This document shows, in pieces, positions 7,654 to 15,704 of a stretch of 64,000 nt of DNA. Source of the DNA: DATJLY01 sp963729295 (lineage in GTDB: Bacteria; Pseudomonadota; Alphaproteobacteria; ATCC43930; CGMCC-115725); NCBI GenBank assembly GCA_963729295.1, contig CAVSNJ010000013.1:1-64000 (forward strand), read 5' to 3'. Numbering within the stretch: the first letter of the stretch is position 1; every line of letters starts with the position of its first letter. Under the pieces are notes generated by a model, which made no database searches, had not been told where the DNA came from, and saw nothing but the letters and a program-made list of their open reading frames with translations. The position numbers and the translations under genes were made by a program.

Positions 7654-7695
7654 AAAGAAAAGGTCCCGCCCGGTGAGGGGGCTCCGGGCGGGACC
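7654..7695 (-). terminator. Strong Rho-independent terminator of the sigma/chrR operon
   Basis: A perfect 12-bp inverted repeat (7662-7673 with 7684-7695) around a 10-nt loop is followed, reading the minus strand, by a T-rich tract (CTTTTCTTTG). It lies about 90 nt beyond the chrR stop codon and would end that transcript. Confidence 0.75.
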
Positions 7696-7782
7696 AAGTC
7701 CGCAAGGATTAATTCGCGACAATCACAGCGCGAGATCCTTGCTGCAGGCTTATACGGGAGCGGATCGCCCCCGGATCATGGC

Positions 7783-8446
7783 TCAAAAGCCGGTGAAACG
7801 CTGAATCGTGCGGGCAATCACGCTGTCGAATTTCAGCGGCCCTTCGGTCGCGATGACGCAGACGCAGTCCTCGTCGCGGCCCGAGACCGGCTCGTGCACG
7901 ATGTCGTCGTCGGTCTCGCCGATGTCGCCGCCGCCGTAGCGCCCGAGCTCGTCCGAATAGGAGCCGCGCAGCACCAGGGTCAGCTCGGTTCCGGTATGTC
8001 CGTGGCGCGGCAGGCTCTTGCCCGGCGCGATGCGCAGCATGCGCAGATTGCCGCCGCGCAACAGATCGTGCGGCAGGATCTCGAACTGGCGGACGCCGGG
8101 CGCCAGAAAGCGCCACGCGATGGTGTCGAGCCCGCCTTTCAGATAGCGCGCCAAGGGCGCCGGCAGGAGCGGATCGGCGACGCGCTGGTTGCGGCGTGGG
8201 ACTGGCCGGACGGGATTCGGGCTTGGCGAGGAGCGCCAACACCCGGTCGCGGACTCCAACCTCGAGCGCCGTGGGCGCCAGGGTCTCGAGCATGCTGCCG
8301 CCCATCGCCTCGCCCTGCGCCACCTGGCGGCGGCACTCGGGGCAATAAGCGAGGTGCGACGCGGTGACGAGCGCCAGCGCCTCGGTCAGGGCGCCGGCGG
8401 CATAGGCGAGCAGCGTCGCGTCGCTCGGATGCTGGCGCGGCGTCAT
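7783..8446 (-). CDS. chrR: ChrR-type zinc anti-sigma factor, broken by a frameshift
   Basis: Anti-sigma factor that should hold the adjacent ECF sigma inactive until singlet oxygen or similar stress. The N-terminal zinc site matches ChrR exactly: H6, H31, C35 and C38. The C-terminal cupin (H-x-H-x3-E motif in L-P-R-H-G-H-T-G-T-E and a later H in D-D-D-I-V-H-E) is encoded in a different frame, with the switch between about 8170 and 8230. Restoring one CG in the GCGCG run near 8181-8185 would give a continuous protein of about 221 residues, close to the usual ChrR length. The ATG overlaps the sigma gene stop (ATGA). Either a sequencing error or a real truncation that would leave only the zinc domain. 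Confidence 0.8.
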
Positions 8447-9018
8447 GCGTGCGCTCCAAGGCGCCCGCGCACCCGGCGAAATGCCAGGCGCAAGCGCGAC
8501 TTCACTGTGCCGAGCGGGATCGCCAGGGCGGCGGCGATCTCGCCATGCGACTTGCCTTCGTAGAAAGCGAGGTTGACGACCTCGGCCTGATCCGCCGGAA
8601 GATCGCGCAGCGCCGCGCGCACGTCTTTCTCCTCCTGCGCCGCCTCGGCCATCCGGTCGGGCAGCGGCACGGGATCGGGGACGAGGAGCGGATCGTCCGG
8701 GTCGAGCACGGGATGACGCTCGCGGCGGACCGCGTCGATGCGCAGGTTGCGGGCAATCGTAAAGATCCAGGTGCCGACCCCGGCCTTGGCCGGATCGTAG
8801 CTTTCGGCCTTGCGCCATACGGTCAGCATCACTTCCTGGACCAAGTCGTCGGCGAGCGCGTCGGATGCGCCGAGTCGTTTCAAATAGGCCTTGACCCGCG
8901 GAGCATAGTGGTCGAACAAGGCGGCAAAGGAATCCTGGTCGTGACGTTCGACAATTGCCCGCAGGAGACGGGCAAAGTCGGACGGTGTGGAGGGCGCATC
9001 GGTGCGGGGGAGCGTCAT
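8443..9018 (-). CDS. rpoE: ECF sigma factor, RpoE (ChrR-partner) type
   Basis: 191-residue extracytoplasmic-function sigma factor. Region 2 contains D-D-L-V-Q-E-V and W-I-F-T-I-A-R-N-L; region 4 contains the helix-turn-helix S-H-G-E-I-A-A-A-L-A-I-P-L-G-T-V-K-S-R. It is followed, with an ATGA overlap, by a ChrR-type anti-sigma gene, the arrangement of the singlet-oxygen-responsive RpoE-ChrR pair of Rhodobacter. The start at 9018 is the first ATG giving the normal N-terminus. An ECF-type promoter upstream (9107-9132) suggests autoregulation. Confidence 0.9.
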   Translation of the reverse strand: MTLPRTDAPSTPSDFARLLRAIVERHDQDSFAALFDHYAPRVKAYLKRLGASDALADDLVQEVMLTVWRKAESYDPAKAGVGTWIFTIARNLRIDAVRRERHPVLDPDDPLLVPDPVPLPDRMAEAAQEEKDVRAALRDLPADQAEVVNLAFYEGKSHGEIAAALAIPLGTVKSRLRLAFRRVRGRLGAHA

Positions 9019-9106
9019 TGCGAATAAACCGAGGCGAGCGGCAGTGCCGCGCCAAGGCAGGCCCACGCCGGGCGAGATCGCAAGATCGGCATACATCGTC
9101 GCTTGG

Positions 9107-9132
9107 TACGTGCCGCGAAAGAATTTGGTTCA
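9107..9132 (-). promoter_or_regulatory. ECF-sigma promoter of the sigma/chrR operon
   Basis: Reading the minus strand: TGAACC (-35), a spacer of exactly 16 nt, then CGTA (-10). This is nearly the same as the divergent promoter at 9149-9174 and resembles the TGATCC-type -35 known for RpoE/ChrR-controlled genes. It lies about 90 nt before the sigma-factor start codon and would make the operon autoregulated. Confidence 0.6.
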
Positions 9133-9148
9133 CCGGCCGGACGCCATG

Positions 9149-9174
9149 TGATCCAAAAACTTTGCGGCGGCGTA
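9149..9174 (+). promoter_or_regulatory. ECF-sigma promoter of the lipid-modification operon
   Basis: TGATCC, 16-nt spacer, CGTA. The -35 hexamer is the one described for RpoE targets in Rhodobacter. It lies 50 nt before the ATG of the FAD amine-oxidase gene, so the coupled operon 9224-13996 should be under the sigma factor encoded divergently. Confidence 0.65.
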
Positions 9175-9223
9175 TTATTCTGGTTAACCCAGAACCGACG
9201 ACCGTTCCCGCGCGGGATTCGGG

Positions 9224-10573
9224 ATGACAACCGCCTCATCTCCCCTCGCCGTCGCCGTGATCGGGTCCGGGATCGCCGGCTTGGCCGCGTCCTGGCTCCT
9301 CAAACAACGTCATGGCGTCACGCTCTACGAACGTGCCGCCCAACTCGGCGGCCATTGCAATACGGTAGATGTACCGGGCGCCGACGGCAACCCCGTAGCC
9401 ATCGATACCGGTTTTATAGTGTACAATTCAATCAATTACCCCAACCTCATCGCGCTCTTCCAGACGCTCGGCGTGCGGACCCACGCCAGCGACATGTCGT
9501 TTTCCGTATCGCTCGACGGCGGCCGGCTCGAATATGCCGGGACCGATTTCCGGGGCCTGTTCGCGCAAGCCCAAAATCTCGTCCGGCCAGGATTCTGGGC
9601 GATGCTGCGCGACATCGTCCGGTTCTACCGCACCGCCCCCTCGCTTCTTAAAACGAACGCGGCCCAGGACCTAACCCTCGGGGCCTATCTCGACGCCCAA
9701 GGATATTCGCGCGGCTTCATCGACGCGCACATCCTGCCGATGGGGGCGGCGATCTGGTCGAGCACACCGGCCGACATGCGGCGCTATCCGCTGCAGGATT
9801 TCGTGCGCTTCTTCGCAAGCCACGGGCTGCTGCGGCTCGTCGGGCGGCCGGAATGGCGCACCGTGACCGGCGGCAGCCGGGTCTATGTCGCCGAGATCGC
9901 GAAGGTGCTCGAGGGGTCCATCGCGCTCGGCACGCCCGTGCGTAGGGTGCGGCGCCAAGGCGCAAGCGTGACGGTCGAGGACGAAGGTGGGCGCGTGCGG
10001 CGCTTCGACCATGTCGTCATCGCCACGCATGCCGACGAGGCGCTCGCCCTGCTGCCCGACGCCGACGCCGAGGAACGCCGCCTCCTCGGCACGTTCCGCT
10101 ATGCGCGGAACCGCGCGGTCCTTCATTCCGACGCGAGCTTCATGCCGATCAGGCGGCGCGCCTGGGCGAGCTGGAATTACCTCGGCCGCTCGGGCGAGCA
10201 GAAGGACCTTCCGACCGTCACCTACTGGATGAACAAGCTGCAGAAACTCGACGGCCGGCGCGATTTCTTCGTGACACTCAACCCCGAGCGGGAGCCCCGG
10301 CCGGTGCATGCGAGCTTCCTCTACGACCATCCCGGCTTCGGCCGCGACGCGGGCGCGGCGCAGCGCGAATTGTGGTCGCTCCAGGGCCGGCGCCGCACCT
10401 GGTTCTGCGGTGCGCATTTCGGCGCGGGCTTTCACGAGGACGCGCTGCAAGCGGGCCTTGCCGTCGCCGAGGAGCTGGGCGGAGTGCGGCGGCCATGGTC
10501 GGTCGAAAACGAATCCGGCCGGATCTGGCGCGCGCCGCAGCCGCGCTCCGCGCCGCGCGAGGCCGCCGAATGA
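9224..10573 (+). CDS. FAD-dependent amine-oxidase-family protein, furan-fatty-acid operon type
   Basis: 449-residue flavoprotein with N-terminal Rossmann motif G-S-G-I-A-G-L-A and the second dinucleotide-binding segment L-Y-E-R. The C-terminus carries the usual W-F-C-G-A-H-F-G-A-G-F-H-E-D motif of this amine-oxidase/desaturase-like subgroup. Together with DUF1365 and a cyclopropane-synthase-like methyltransferase next to RpoE-ChrR, it matches the Rhodobacter locus implicated in making furan fatty acids, where such a flavoprotein is the probable desaturase (UfaD-like; assignment inferred). Its stop overlaps the next gene (ATGA). Confidence 0.85.
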   Translation: MTTASSPLAVAVIGSGIAGLAASWLLKQRHGVTLYERAAQLGGHCNTVDVPGADGNPVAIDTGFIVYNSINYPNLIALFQTLGVRTHASDMSFSVSLDGGRLEYAGTDFRGLFAQAQNLVRPGFWAMLRDIVRFYRTAPSLLKTNAAQDLTLGAYLDAQGYSRGFIDAHILPMGAAIWSSTPADMRRYPLQDFVRFFASHGLLRLVGRPEWRTVTGGSRVYVAEIAKVLEGSIALGTPVRRVRRQGASVTVEDEGGRVRRFDHVVIATHADEALALLPDADAEERRLLGTFRYARNRAVLHSDASFMPIRRRAWASWNYLGRSGEQKDLPTVTYWMNKLQKLDGRRDFFVTLNPEREPRPVHASFLYDHPGFGRDAGAAQRELWSLQGRRRTWFCGAHFGAGFHEDALQAGLAVAEELGGVRRPWSVENESGRIWRAPQPRSAPREAAE

Positions 10574-11346
10574 GCGGCTCGGCGCTTTATTTCGGCACCG
10601 TCACGCATCAGCGCCTGCGCCCGGTGCGGCACGAGCTCCGCTACCGCGTCTTTTCGCTGCTCATCGATATCGATGAGCTGCCGGGCCTCGCGCACCGGCT
10701 GAAGCTGCTGTCGCACAATCGTCTGAATCTGTTCTCGTTCCACGACCGCGATCATGGCGCGCGGCGCGACGCGGCATTGCGGCCCTATGTCGAAGGCCAG
10801 CTCGCGCGCGCCGGCATCGCGCTCGACGGCGGCGCGATCCGCCTCCTCTGCTTCCCGCGCGTGTTGGGATATGTCTTCAATCCGCTCAGCATCTATTTCT
10901 GCCACGGGCGCGACGAGGCCTTGCGCGCGATCGTCTACGAAGTCTCGAACACATTCGGCGAGCAGCACAGCTATCTCATCCCGGTGACGGGACGCGACGG
11001 CGTCGTGAGCCAGAGCTGCGCCAAGGAATTCTACGTCTCGCCCTTCATGGCGATGGAGTGCCGCTATGAGTTCCGCCTGGCGCCGCCGGGCGAGAAGATC
11101 GCGGTCTATATCCGGCAGAGCGATCGCGCGGGTCCGATCCTGCATGCGAGCCTCGCGGGCGAGCGCGCCGAATTGACCGACCGGGCGCTGCTCAGCGCCT
11201 TTCTGTCCTATCCGCTGATGACCTTGAAAGTGATCGGCGGCATCCACTGGGAAGCGCTGCGTCTCTGGCGCAAGGGCATGAAAGTCCTGCCGCATCCGGC
11301 GCCGCCTTCCGATCCCGTCACCATCTGCCAGCCGGCCGAGCCGTAA
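10570..11346 (+). CDS. DUF1365 protein
   Basis: 258-residue DUF1365 family member. Recognisable segments are the N-terminal R-P-V-R-H-E-L-R-Y-R-V-F-S and F-P-R-V-L-G-Y-V-F-N-P-L-S, then F-Y-V-S-P-F-M. The family nearly always lies between an FAD amine oxidase and a cyclopropane-fatty-acid-synthase-like gene, as here, and has been linked to furan fatty acid formation (UfaO-like role, inferred). Its ATG overlaps the upstream stop, indicating translational coupling. Confidence 0.85.
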   Translation: MSGSALYFGTVTHQRLRPVRHELRYRVFSLLIDIDELPGLAHRLKLLSHNRLNLFSFHDRDHGARRDAALRPYVEGQLARAGIALDGGAIRLLCFPRVLGYVFNPLSIYFCHGRDEALRAIVYEVSNTFGEQHSYLIPVTGRDGVVSQSCAKEFYVSPFMAMECRYEFRLAPPGEKIAVYIRQSDRAGPILHASLAGERAELTDRALLSAFLSYPLMTLKVIGGIHWEALRLWRKGMKVLPHPAPPSDPVTICQPAEP

Positions 11347-11363
11347 CCTCCGAAGACGAGACC

Positions 11364-12608
11364 ATGCACGACAACAATTCTGCGCATCTTGCGGCCGCGC
11401 GCCGCGCCCCCGCCACTTCGGCGCCGGAGCTCGACGATTTCTGGAGCCGCATCCTCTTACGGCGGCTCGCCGGGATCGAGCACGGGCGGCTCTCGCTCGT
11501 GACGCCGGGCGGAGCGGTGCTGGCGTTCGGGCACGCCGGCGCCGAGCCTTCGGTCAGCCTCGCGATCCACCATCCGCGCGTCGCGCGGCGCCTCGTCTTC
11601 GGCGGCACGATCGGCTTTGCCGAAGCCTATATGGATGGCGATTGGGATTGCCCGGATCTCGTCGGGCTGGTGCAGCTTGCCGTGATGAACGAGCGCGCGC
11701 TTGGCCTCGACGCCGACGGCAGCCTCGCCGCGCGCGCGATCGAGCGCATCCGCCACATGCTCCGCCGCAACACGAGGGCCGGCAGCCAGCGCAACATCGC
11801 CTATCACTACGATCTCGGGAACGATTTCTACGCGCTCTGGCTCGATGGCGGCATGACCTATTCCTCGGCCCTTTTCGCGCACGGGCGCGAGCCGCTCGAA
11901 ACGGCGCAGCAGCGCAAATACGCGGCCGTCGCCGAGCTGCTCGGGCTCGCGCCGGGGCAGAGCGTGCTCGAGATCGGCTGCGGCTGGGGCGGGTTCGCGG
12001 AGGAAGCGGCGCGCGCGCATCACTGCCGCGTCGTCGGCCTCACGCTGTCGCGGGCGCAACGCGATCACGCGGCCGAGCGCATGGCGCGCGCGGGCCTCGC
12101 ATCGCAAGTCGAGATACGCCGGGAGGATTATCGCGACACGGGCGGCGCCTTCGACCGCATCGCGTCCATCGAGATGATCGAGGCGATCGGGCACGCGCAT
12201 TGGCCGACATATTTCGCGCGGCTCCACGAATTGCTGCGGCCCGGCGGCATCGCCGTATTGCAGGCGATCACCATCGCCGACGAACGCTTCGAGTCCTATC
12301 GCCGCTGCCCCGATTTCATCCAGCGCCACATCTTTCCGGGCGGCATGCTGCCGGCGCCCGGCATCCTGATGCGCGAGGCGGCGCGGGCTGGCTTTGCGTT
12401 CGTCGCGGGCCCGCGCTTTGCCGCATCCTATGCGCTGACGCTGGGGCACTGGCAGGAGCGGTTCCAGGCGGCGTGGCCGCGCATTGCCGCCTTGGGCTTC
12501 GAGCGGCGCTTCAAGCGCATGTGGGAGTATTACCTCGCCTACTGCGAGGCCGGCTTCCGCTCGGGCACGCTCGACGTGGGGCTCTACCGGTTCGAGCGGC
12601 AAGGATGA
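11364..12608 (+). CDS. Cyclopropane-fatty-acyl-phospholipid synthase-like methyltransferase
   Basis: 414-residue SAM-dependent methyltransferase of the CfaA/UfaM class, acting on unsaturated acyl chains of membrane phospholipids. The SAM site is V-L-E-I-G-C-G-W-G-G; the family hallmark Y-H-Y-D-L-G-N-D-F-Y and the Q-R-H-I-F-P-G-G motif are present. The N-terminal 100 residues form the lipid-binding domain. It follows DUF1365 by 17 nt and overlaps the next gene by ATGA. Expected to be induced by the ECF sigma encoded upstream. Confidence 0.9.
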   Translation: MHDNNSAHLAAARRAPATSAPELDDFWSRILLRRLAGIEHGRLSLVTPGGAVLAFGHAGAEPSVSLAIHHPRVARRLVFGGTIGFAEAYMDGDWDCPDLVGLVQLAVMNERALGLDADGSLAARAIERIRHMLRRNTRAGSQRNIAYHYDLGNDFYALWLDGGMTYSSALFAHGREPLETAQQRKYAAVAELLGLAPGQSVLEIGCGWGGFAEEAARAHHCRVVGLTLSRAQRDHAAERMARAGLASQVEIRREDYRDTGGAFDRIASIEMIEAIGHAHWPTYFARLHELLRPGGIAVLQAITIADERFESYRRCPDFIQRHIFPGGMLPAPGILMREAARAGFAFVAGPRFAASYALTLGHWQERFQAAWPRIAALGFERRFKRMWEYYLAYCEAGFRSGTLDVGLYRFERQG

Positions 12609-13996
12609 ACGTTGAGCGCCTGCCGTTGTCGCGGGTGCTCGCCTATGCCGCGCCGGGCTTCGCGCTCGCCATTCCGCTGGTGCCGGTCTTCACCTTCCTG
12701 CCGACTCTCTATGCCCGCGACATGGGGCTTGGCCTCGCGCGCACGGGCACGGTTCTCTTCGTCGCCCGCGCGGTCGATTTCCTGATCGATCCGCTGATCG
12801 GCCTCGGCAGCGACCGGATCGAGACACGGTTCGGGCGCAGGAAGCCGTGGATCGTCGTGGGCGCGATCGCCGCCGGCGCCGCGCTCGTTTTCCTGTTCGC
12901 CCCGCAAGCGGGCGCCAGCGCCTCCTACCTCTTCCTGTGGCTCGCGATCCTCTATCTCGGCTTCACCGCGGTGCAAGTTCCTTACACCGCGTGGGGTGCG
13001 GAACTCGTGTCCGACTATCACGAGCGCACGCGCATCACCGGCATGCGCGAAGGGCTGACGCTCGCGGGGATCGTCGCGACGGGCGCGCTGCCGGTCGTGG
13101 CGACGCTGCTCGGATTCTCCGATCGGCGCGGCATGATCGCGATCGCGCTGCTCGCGATCCTCTGCGGCGGTCCGGCGATCGCGTGGCTCGTCTGGCGCGT
13201 GCCGGAGGGACGCGCGCGGCAGGACGAGCCTGGGCGCGGCGTCGATTTGCGCGCGATGATCGCGAACCTGCCGTTCCTGCGGCTCTTCTGCGCCTGGTTC
13301 GTCAACGGGCTCGCGACCGGAGTGCCGGCCGTGCTGTTCCCGCTTTATTTGCAGCACGGGCTCGCGGCCGGGCAGATGGCGCGCGGCGTCATGATCTTCG
13401 CCTATTTCGCGGCCGGCGCGTGCGCCATTCCGCTCTGGCTCGCGGCGAGCCGGCGCTTCGGCAAGCATCGCGTGTGGTGCGGCGCCATGCTGATGGCGAT
13501 GGCCGCCTTCGTGTGGGTCCCGCTCCTGCGCCCCGGCGACGAGACCGCGTTCTTCGTCATCTGCCTCGTCACCGGCGCGGCCTTGGGCGCGGATCTGGCG
13601 CTGCCGCCGGCGATGCAGGCGGACGTGATCGATCTCGACACTCTCCGCACCGGCGCCGCGCGCGCGGGCTTCTATTTCGCGGTCTGGGGCATGGGCACGA
13701 AGCTGGCATTGGGCGCGGCCGCGGGCGGCGCCTTCTTCGCGCTCGACCTCGCGGGCTTCGATCCGAACGGCACGAACGGCGCGCACGCGCTCTTGGCGCT
13801 CGCCGCGACTTATGCGCTGGCGCCGGTCGCGCTCAAATCGATCGCCGTGGCGCTCGTGTGGAACTATCCGCTGACGCCGAAGCGCCACGCCATCATCAGG
13901 CGGCGGCTCGAGGCGCGCGAGCTCAGCGCCCGGTCATCCGCCTCACCAGGCGGAAATAGAGGGGATAGGGCAAGAGCCGGGCAAGCTTCAGCATGA
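12605..13996 (+). CDS. GPH-family (MelB-like) MFS cation symporter
   Basis: 463-residue transporter with about 12 membrane segments. The GPH signature appears in D-F-L-I-D-P-L-I-G with G-R-R-K-P-W after the second helix, and P-Y-T-A-W-G-A-E near helix 4-5. Homologues occur in the RpoE-ChrR linked lipid operon of Rhodobacter; the substrate is unknown and need not be a sugar. The ATG overlaps the methyltransferase stop. The last 74 bases overlap, tail to tail, the convergent SDR gene. Confidence 0.85.
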   Translation: MNVERLPLSRVLAYAAPGFALAIPLVPVFTFLPTLYARDMGLGLARTGTVLFVARAVDFLIDPLIGLGSDRIETRFGRRKPWIVVGAIAAGAALVFLFAPQAGASASYLFLWLAILYLGFTAVQVPYTAWGAELVSDYHERTRITGMREGLTLAGIVATGALPVVATLLGFSDRRGMIAIALLAILCGGPAIAWLVWRVPEGRARQDEPGRGVDLRAMIANLPFLRLFCAWFVNGLATGVPAVLFPLYLQHGLAAGQMARGVMIFAYFAAGACAIPLWLAASRRFGKHRVWCGAMLMAMAAFVWVPLLRPGDETAFFVICLVTGAALGADLALPPAMQADVIDLDTLRTGAARAGFYFAVWGMGTKLALGAAAGGAFFALDLAGFDPNGTNGAHALLALAATYALAPVALKSIAVALVWNYPLTPKRHAIIRRRLEARELSARSSASPGGNRGDRARAGQASA

Positions 13997-14669
13997 GCGT
14001 GAAGCGGCGCGGGAACGCGACCTCGAACTTGCCGCGATCGAGCCCTTCGGCGATGCGGCGCGCGGCGTCGCGCGGCTCCATCAGGAACGGCATCGCGAAG
14101 CGGTTGGCCTCGGTCATCGCGGTGCGCACGAAGCCGGGATTGACGATGCTGATCCTGACGCCGCGGCCATCGAGATCGGGCTTCAATGCCTCGCACAGGT
14201 TGATGAGCGCGGCCTTGGTCGGTCCATAGGCCGCCGCCGTCGGCAAGCCGCGATAGCCCGCGACCGACGCGATGACGGCGAAATGCCCGCTTGCGCGTGC
14301 GAGGAAGCGCGGCAGCAGGGCGGCGATGCCGTGCACGACGCCCATGTAGTTGATCTCGACATGGCGGCGGATGAGAGCGACGTCGAATTGGTCGATCTCG
14401 AGCGGCGTGAACGTCCCGGCGCCGAGGATGGCGAGATCGAGCGGCCCAAGCGCGTTCTCGATCGCGGCGACGGATGCCGCCATCGCCGCTTCATCGCTCA
14501 CATCGACCGGAAAGGCATGGATGCGCCCCGGCGCTTCGGCGGCCAGCGCGTCGAGCTCTGGGCGCCGGCGCGCGCTCGCGGCGACGGTCCAGCCCGCGCG
14601 CGCGTAATGGAGCGCCAGCTCACGGCCGATGCCGGAGCTCGCACCCGTGATCCAGACGCGCTTCGTCAC
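13923..14669 (-). CDS. Short-chain dehydrogenase/reductase
   Basis: 248-residue classical SDR: cofactor motif T-G-A-S-S-G-I-G at the N-terminus, an N-Y-M-G motif, and the catalytic Y-G-P-T-K (Y-x-x-x-K) after a serine in V-I-A-S-V-A-G. The start is GTG at 14669. The C-terminal P-Y-P-L-Y-F-R-L-V segment is amphipathic and may touch the membrane. An SDR of this kind accompanies the sigma-controlled lipid genes in Rhodobacter; here it is convergent to that operon, so shared control is only an inference. Confidence 0.88.
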   Translation of the reverse strand: MTKRVWITGASSGIGRELALHYARAGWTVAASARRRPELDALAAEAPGRIHAFPVDVSDEAAMAASVAAIENALGPLDLAILGAGTFTPLEIDQFDVALIRRHVEINYMGVVHGIAALLPRFLARASGHFAVIASVAGYRGLPTAAAYGPTKAALINLCEALKPDLDGRGVRISIVNPGFVRTAMTEANRFAMPFLMEPRDAARRIAEGLDRGKFEVAFPRRFTLMLKLARLLPYPLYFRLVRRMTGR

Positions 14670-14749
14670 CGGCCCGCCGCGGCCGCCGCGCGCTCGGCCG
14701 TCGCGGCAATGAGGACGAGGGCGCAGGCGGCGGCACGCGGCAAGACCAT
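14666..14749 (-). CDS. Possible 27-residue leader peptide ahead of the SDR gene
   Basis: A short ATG-initiated frame with a hydrophobic, alanine-rich core ends in TGA overlapping the GTG start of the SDR gene (GTGA). The overlap suggests translational coupling; the composition could be a single membrane helix or signal-like peptide. It could equally be chance in GC-rich DNA. Confidence 0.2.
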   Translation of the reverse strand: MVLPRAAACALVLIAATAERAAAAAGR

Positions 14750-14831
14750 CGCCCCTTCATAAGCTATTCACCGTTCCGCCGGCAAGATTTGCGGTAAAAG
14801 AAAGCGCGCGAGATCGAAGGACGCACATTTC

Positions 14832-15675
14832 ATGCGCTGGCTTCTCCTGTTTCTTCCGGCGATCCTCGGCGGCTGCTCCCCGGCCGGTCTCGTCAACACG
14901 CTCGCCCCGCGCGACGATTTCCGCCTCGTCGCCGATCTCGCCTATGGCGACAATCCGCGCCAGAAACTCGATCTCTATTTGCCGCTCAAGGGCGATGGGC
15001 CGAAGCCCGTGGTGCTGTTCTTCTACGGCGGCAACTGGGACAGCGGCAGCAAGGCGGATTACCTGTTCCTCGGCGAGGCATTGGCTTCGCGCGGCTTCGT
15101 CGTCGCGATCGCCGACTATCGCATCTATCCCGAGGTGAAGTATCCCGATTTTCTCGAGGATGGCGCGGCGGCCGCGCGCTGGACCTTGGCGCACATCGCG
15201 CAGTATGGCGGCGATCCCGCGCGCGTCAGCCTGATGGGCCATTCGGCCGGCGCCTACAACGCGATGATGCTGGCGCTCGACCCGGAATGGCTCGGGCCCG
15301 AGCGCGCGCGGATCAGGAGCGTCGTCGGCCTCGCCGGGCCATACGATTTCCTGCCGCTCACCGATCCGACGCTCCAGATCATCTTCGGCACGGCGAACGA
15401 TCTCACGCGCACGCAGCCGATCGCAATACGCCGACGGCACCGCGCCGCCCAGTCTGCTCGTGACCGGACGCCTCGACACGGTCGTCTCCCCCGGCAACGT
15501 CACGCGGCTCGCCGCGCGCTTGACCGAGAAAGGGGCCAAAGTCGAGATCGAGCGCTACGCGTTCCTGGGGCACATCACCCTCATCGGCTCGTTCGCGCGG
15601 CCGCTCCGCTGGGTGACGCCGGTGCTCGACGACGTGGCCGGCTTCCTTGCCGAAGGGCCGCCTCCCGTGCATTGA
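14832..15675 (+). CDS. Alpha/beta-hydrolase (carboxylesterase-type lipoprotein), broken by a frameshift
   Basis: An esterase-like protein of about 280 residues. It begins with a lipoprotein signal (L-G-G-C, Cys15). Frame 1 has the oxyanion motif Y-G-G-N-W and nucleophile motif G-H-S-A-G (Ser138). The catalytic Asp (G-R-L-D-T) and His (L-G-H-I-T-L) are in another frame; the switch lies near 15421-15425. Restoring a GC in ATCGCAATAC would rejoin the frames as I-A-Q-Y-A-D-G. So it is either a sequencing indel or a recent pseudogene; with the stop in frame 1 the protein would lose two catalytic residues. Substrate unknown; outer-membrane or periplasmic location implied. Confidence 0.75.
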
Positions 15676-15704
15676 TGCGCTCGGGGAAATCCCGGGAGGA
15701 CAAA

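Noticed and set aside
9671..13888. Long minus-strand frames opposite the lipid operon
   Set aside because: Antisense shadows; all four plus-strand genes have family motifs and coupled start/stop junctions.
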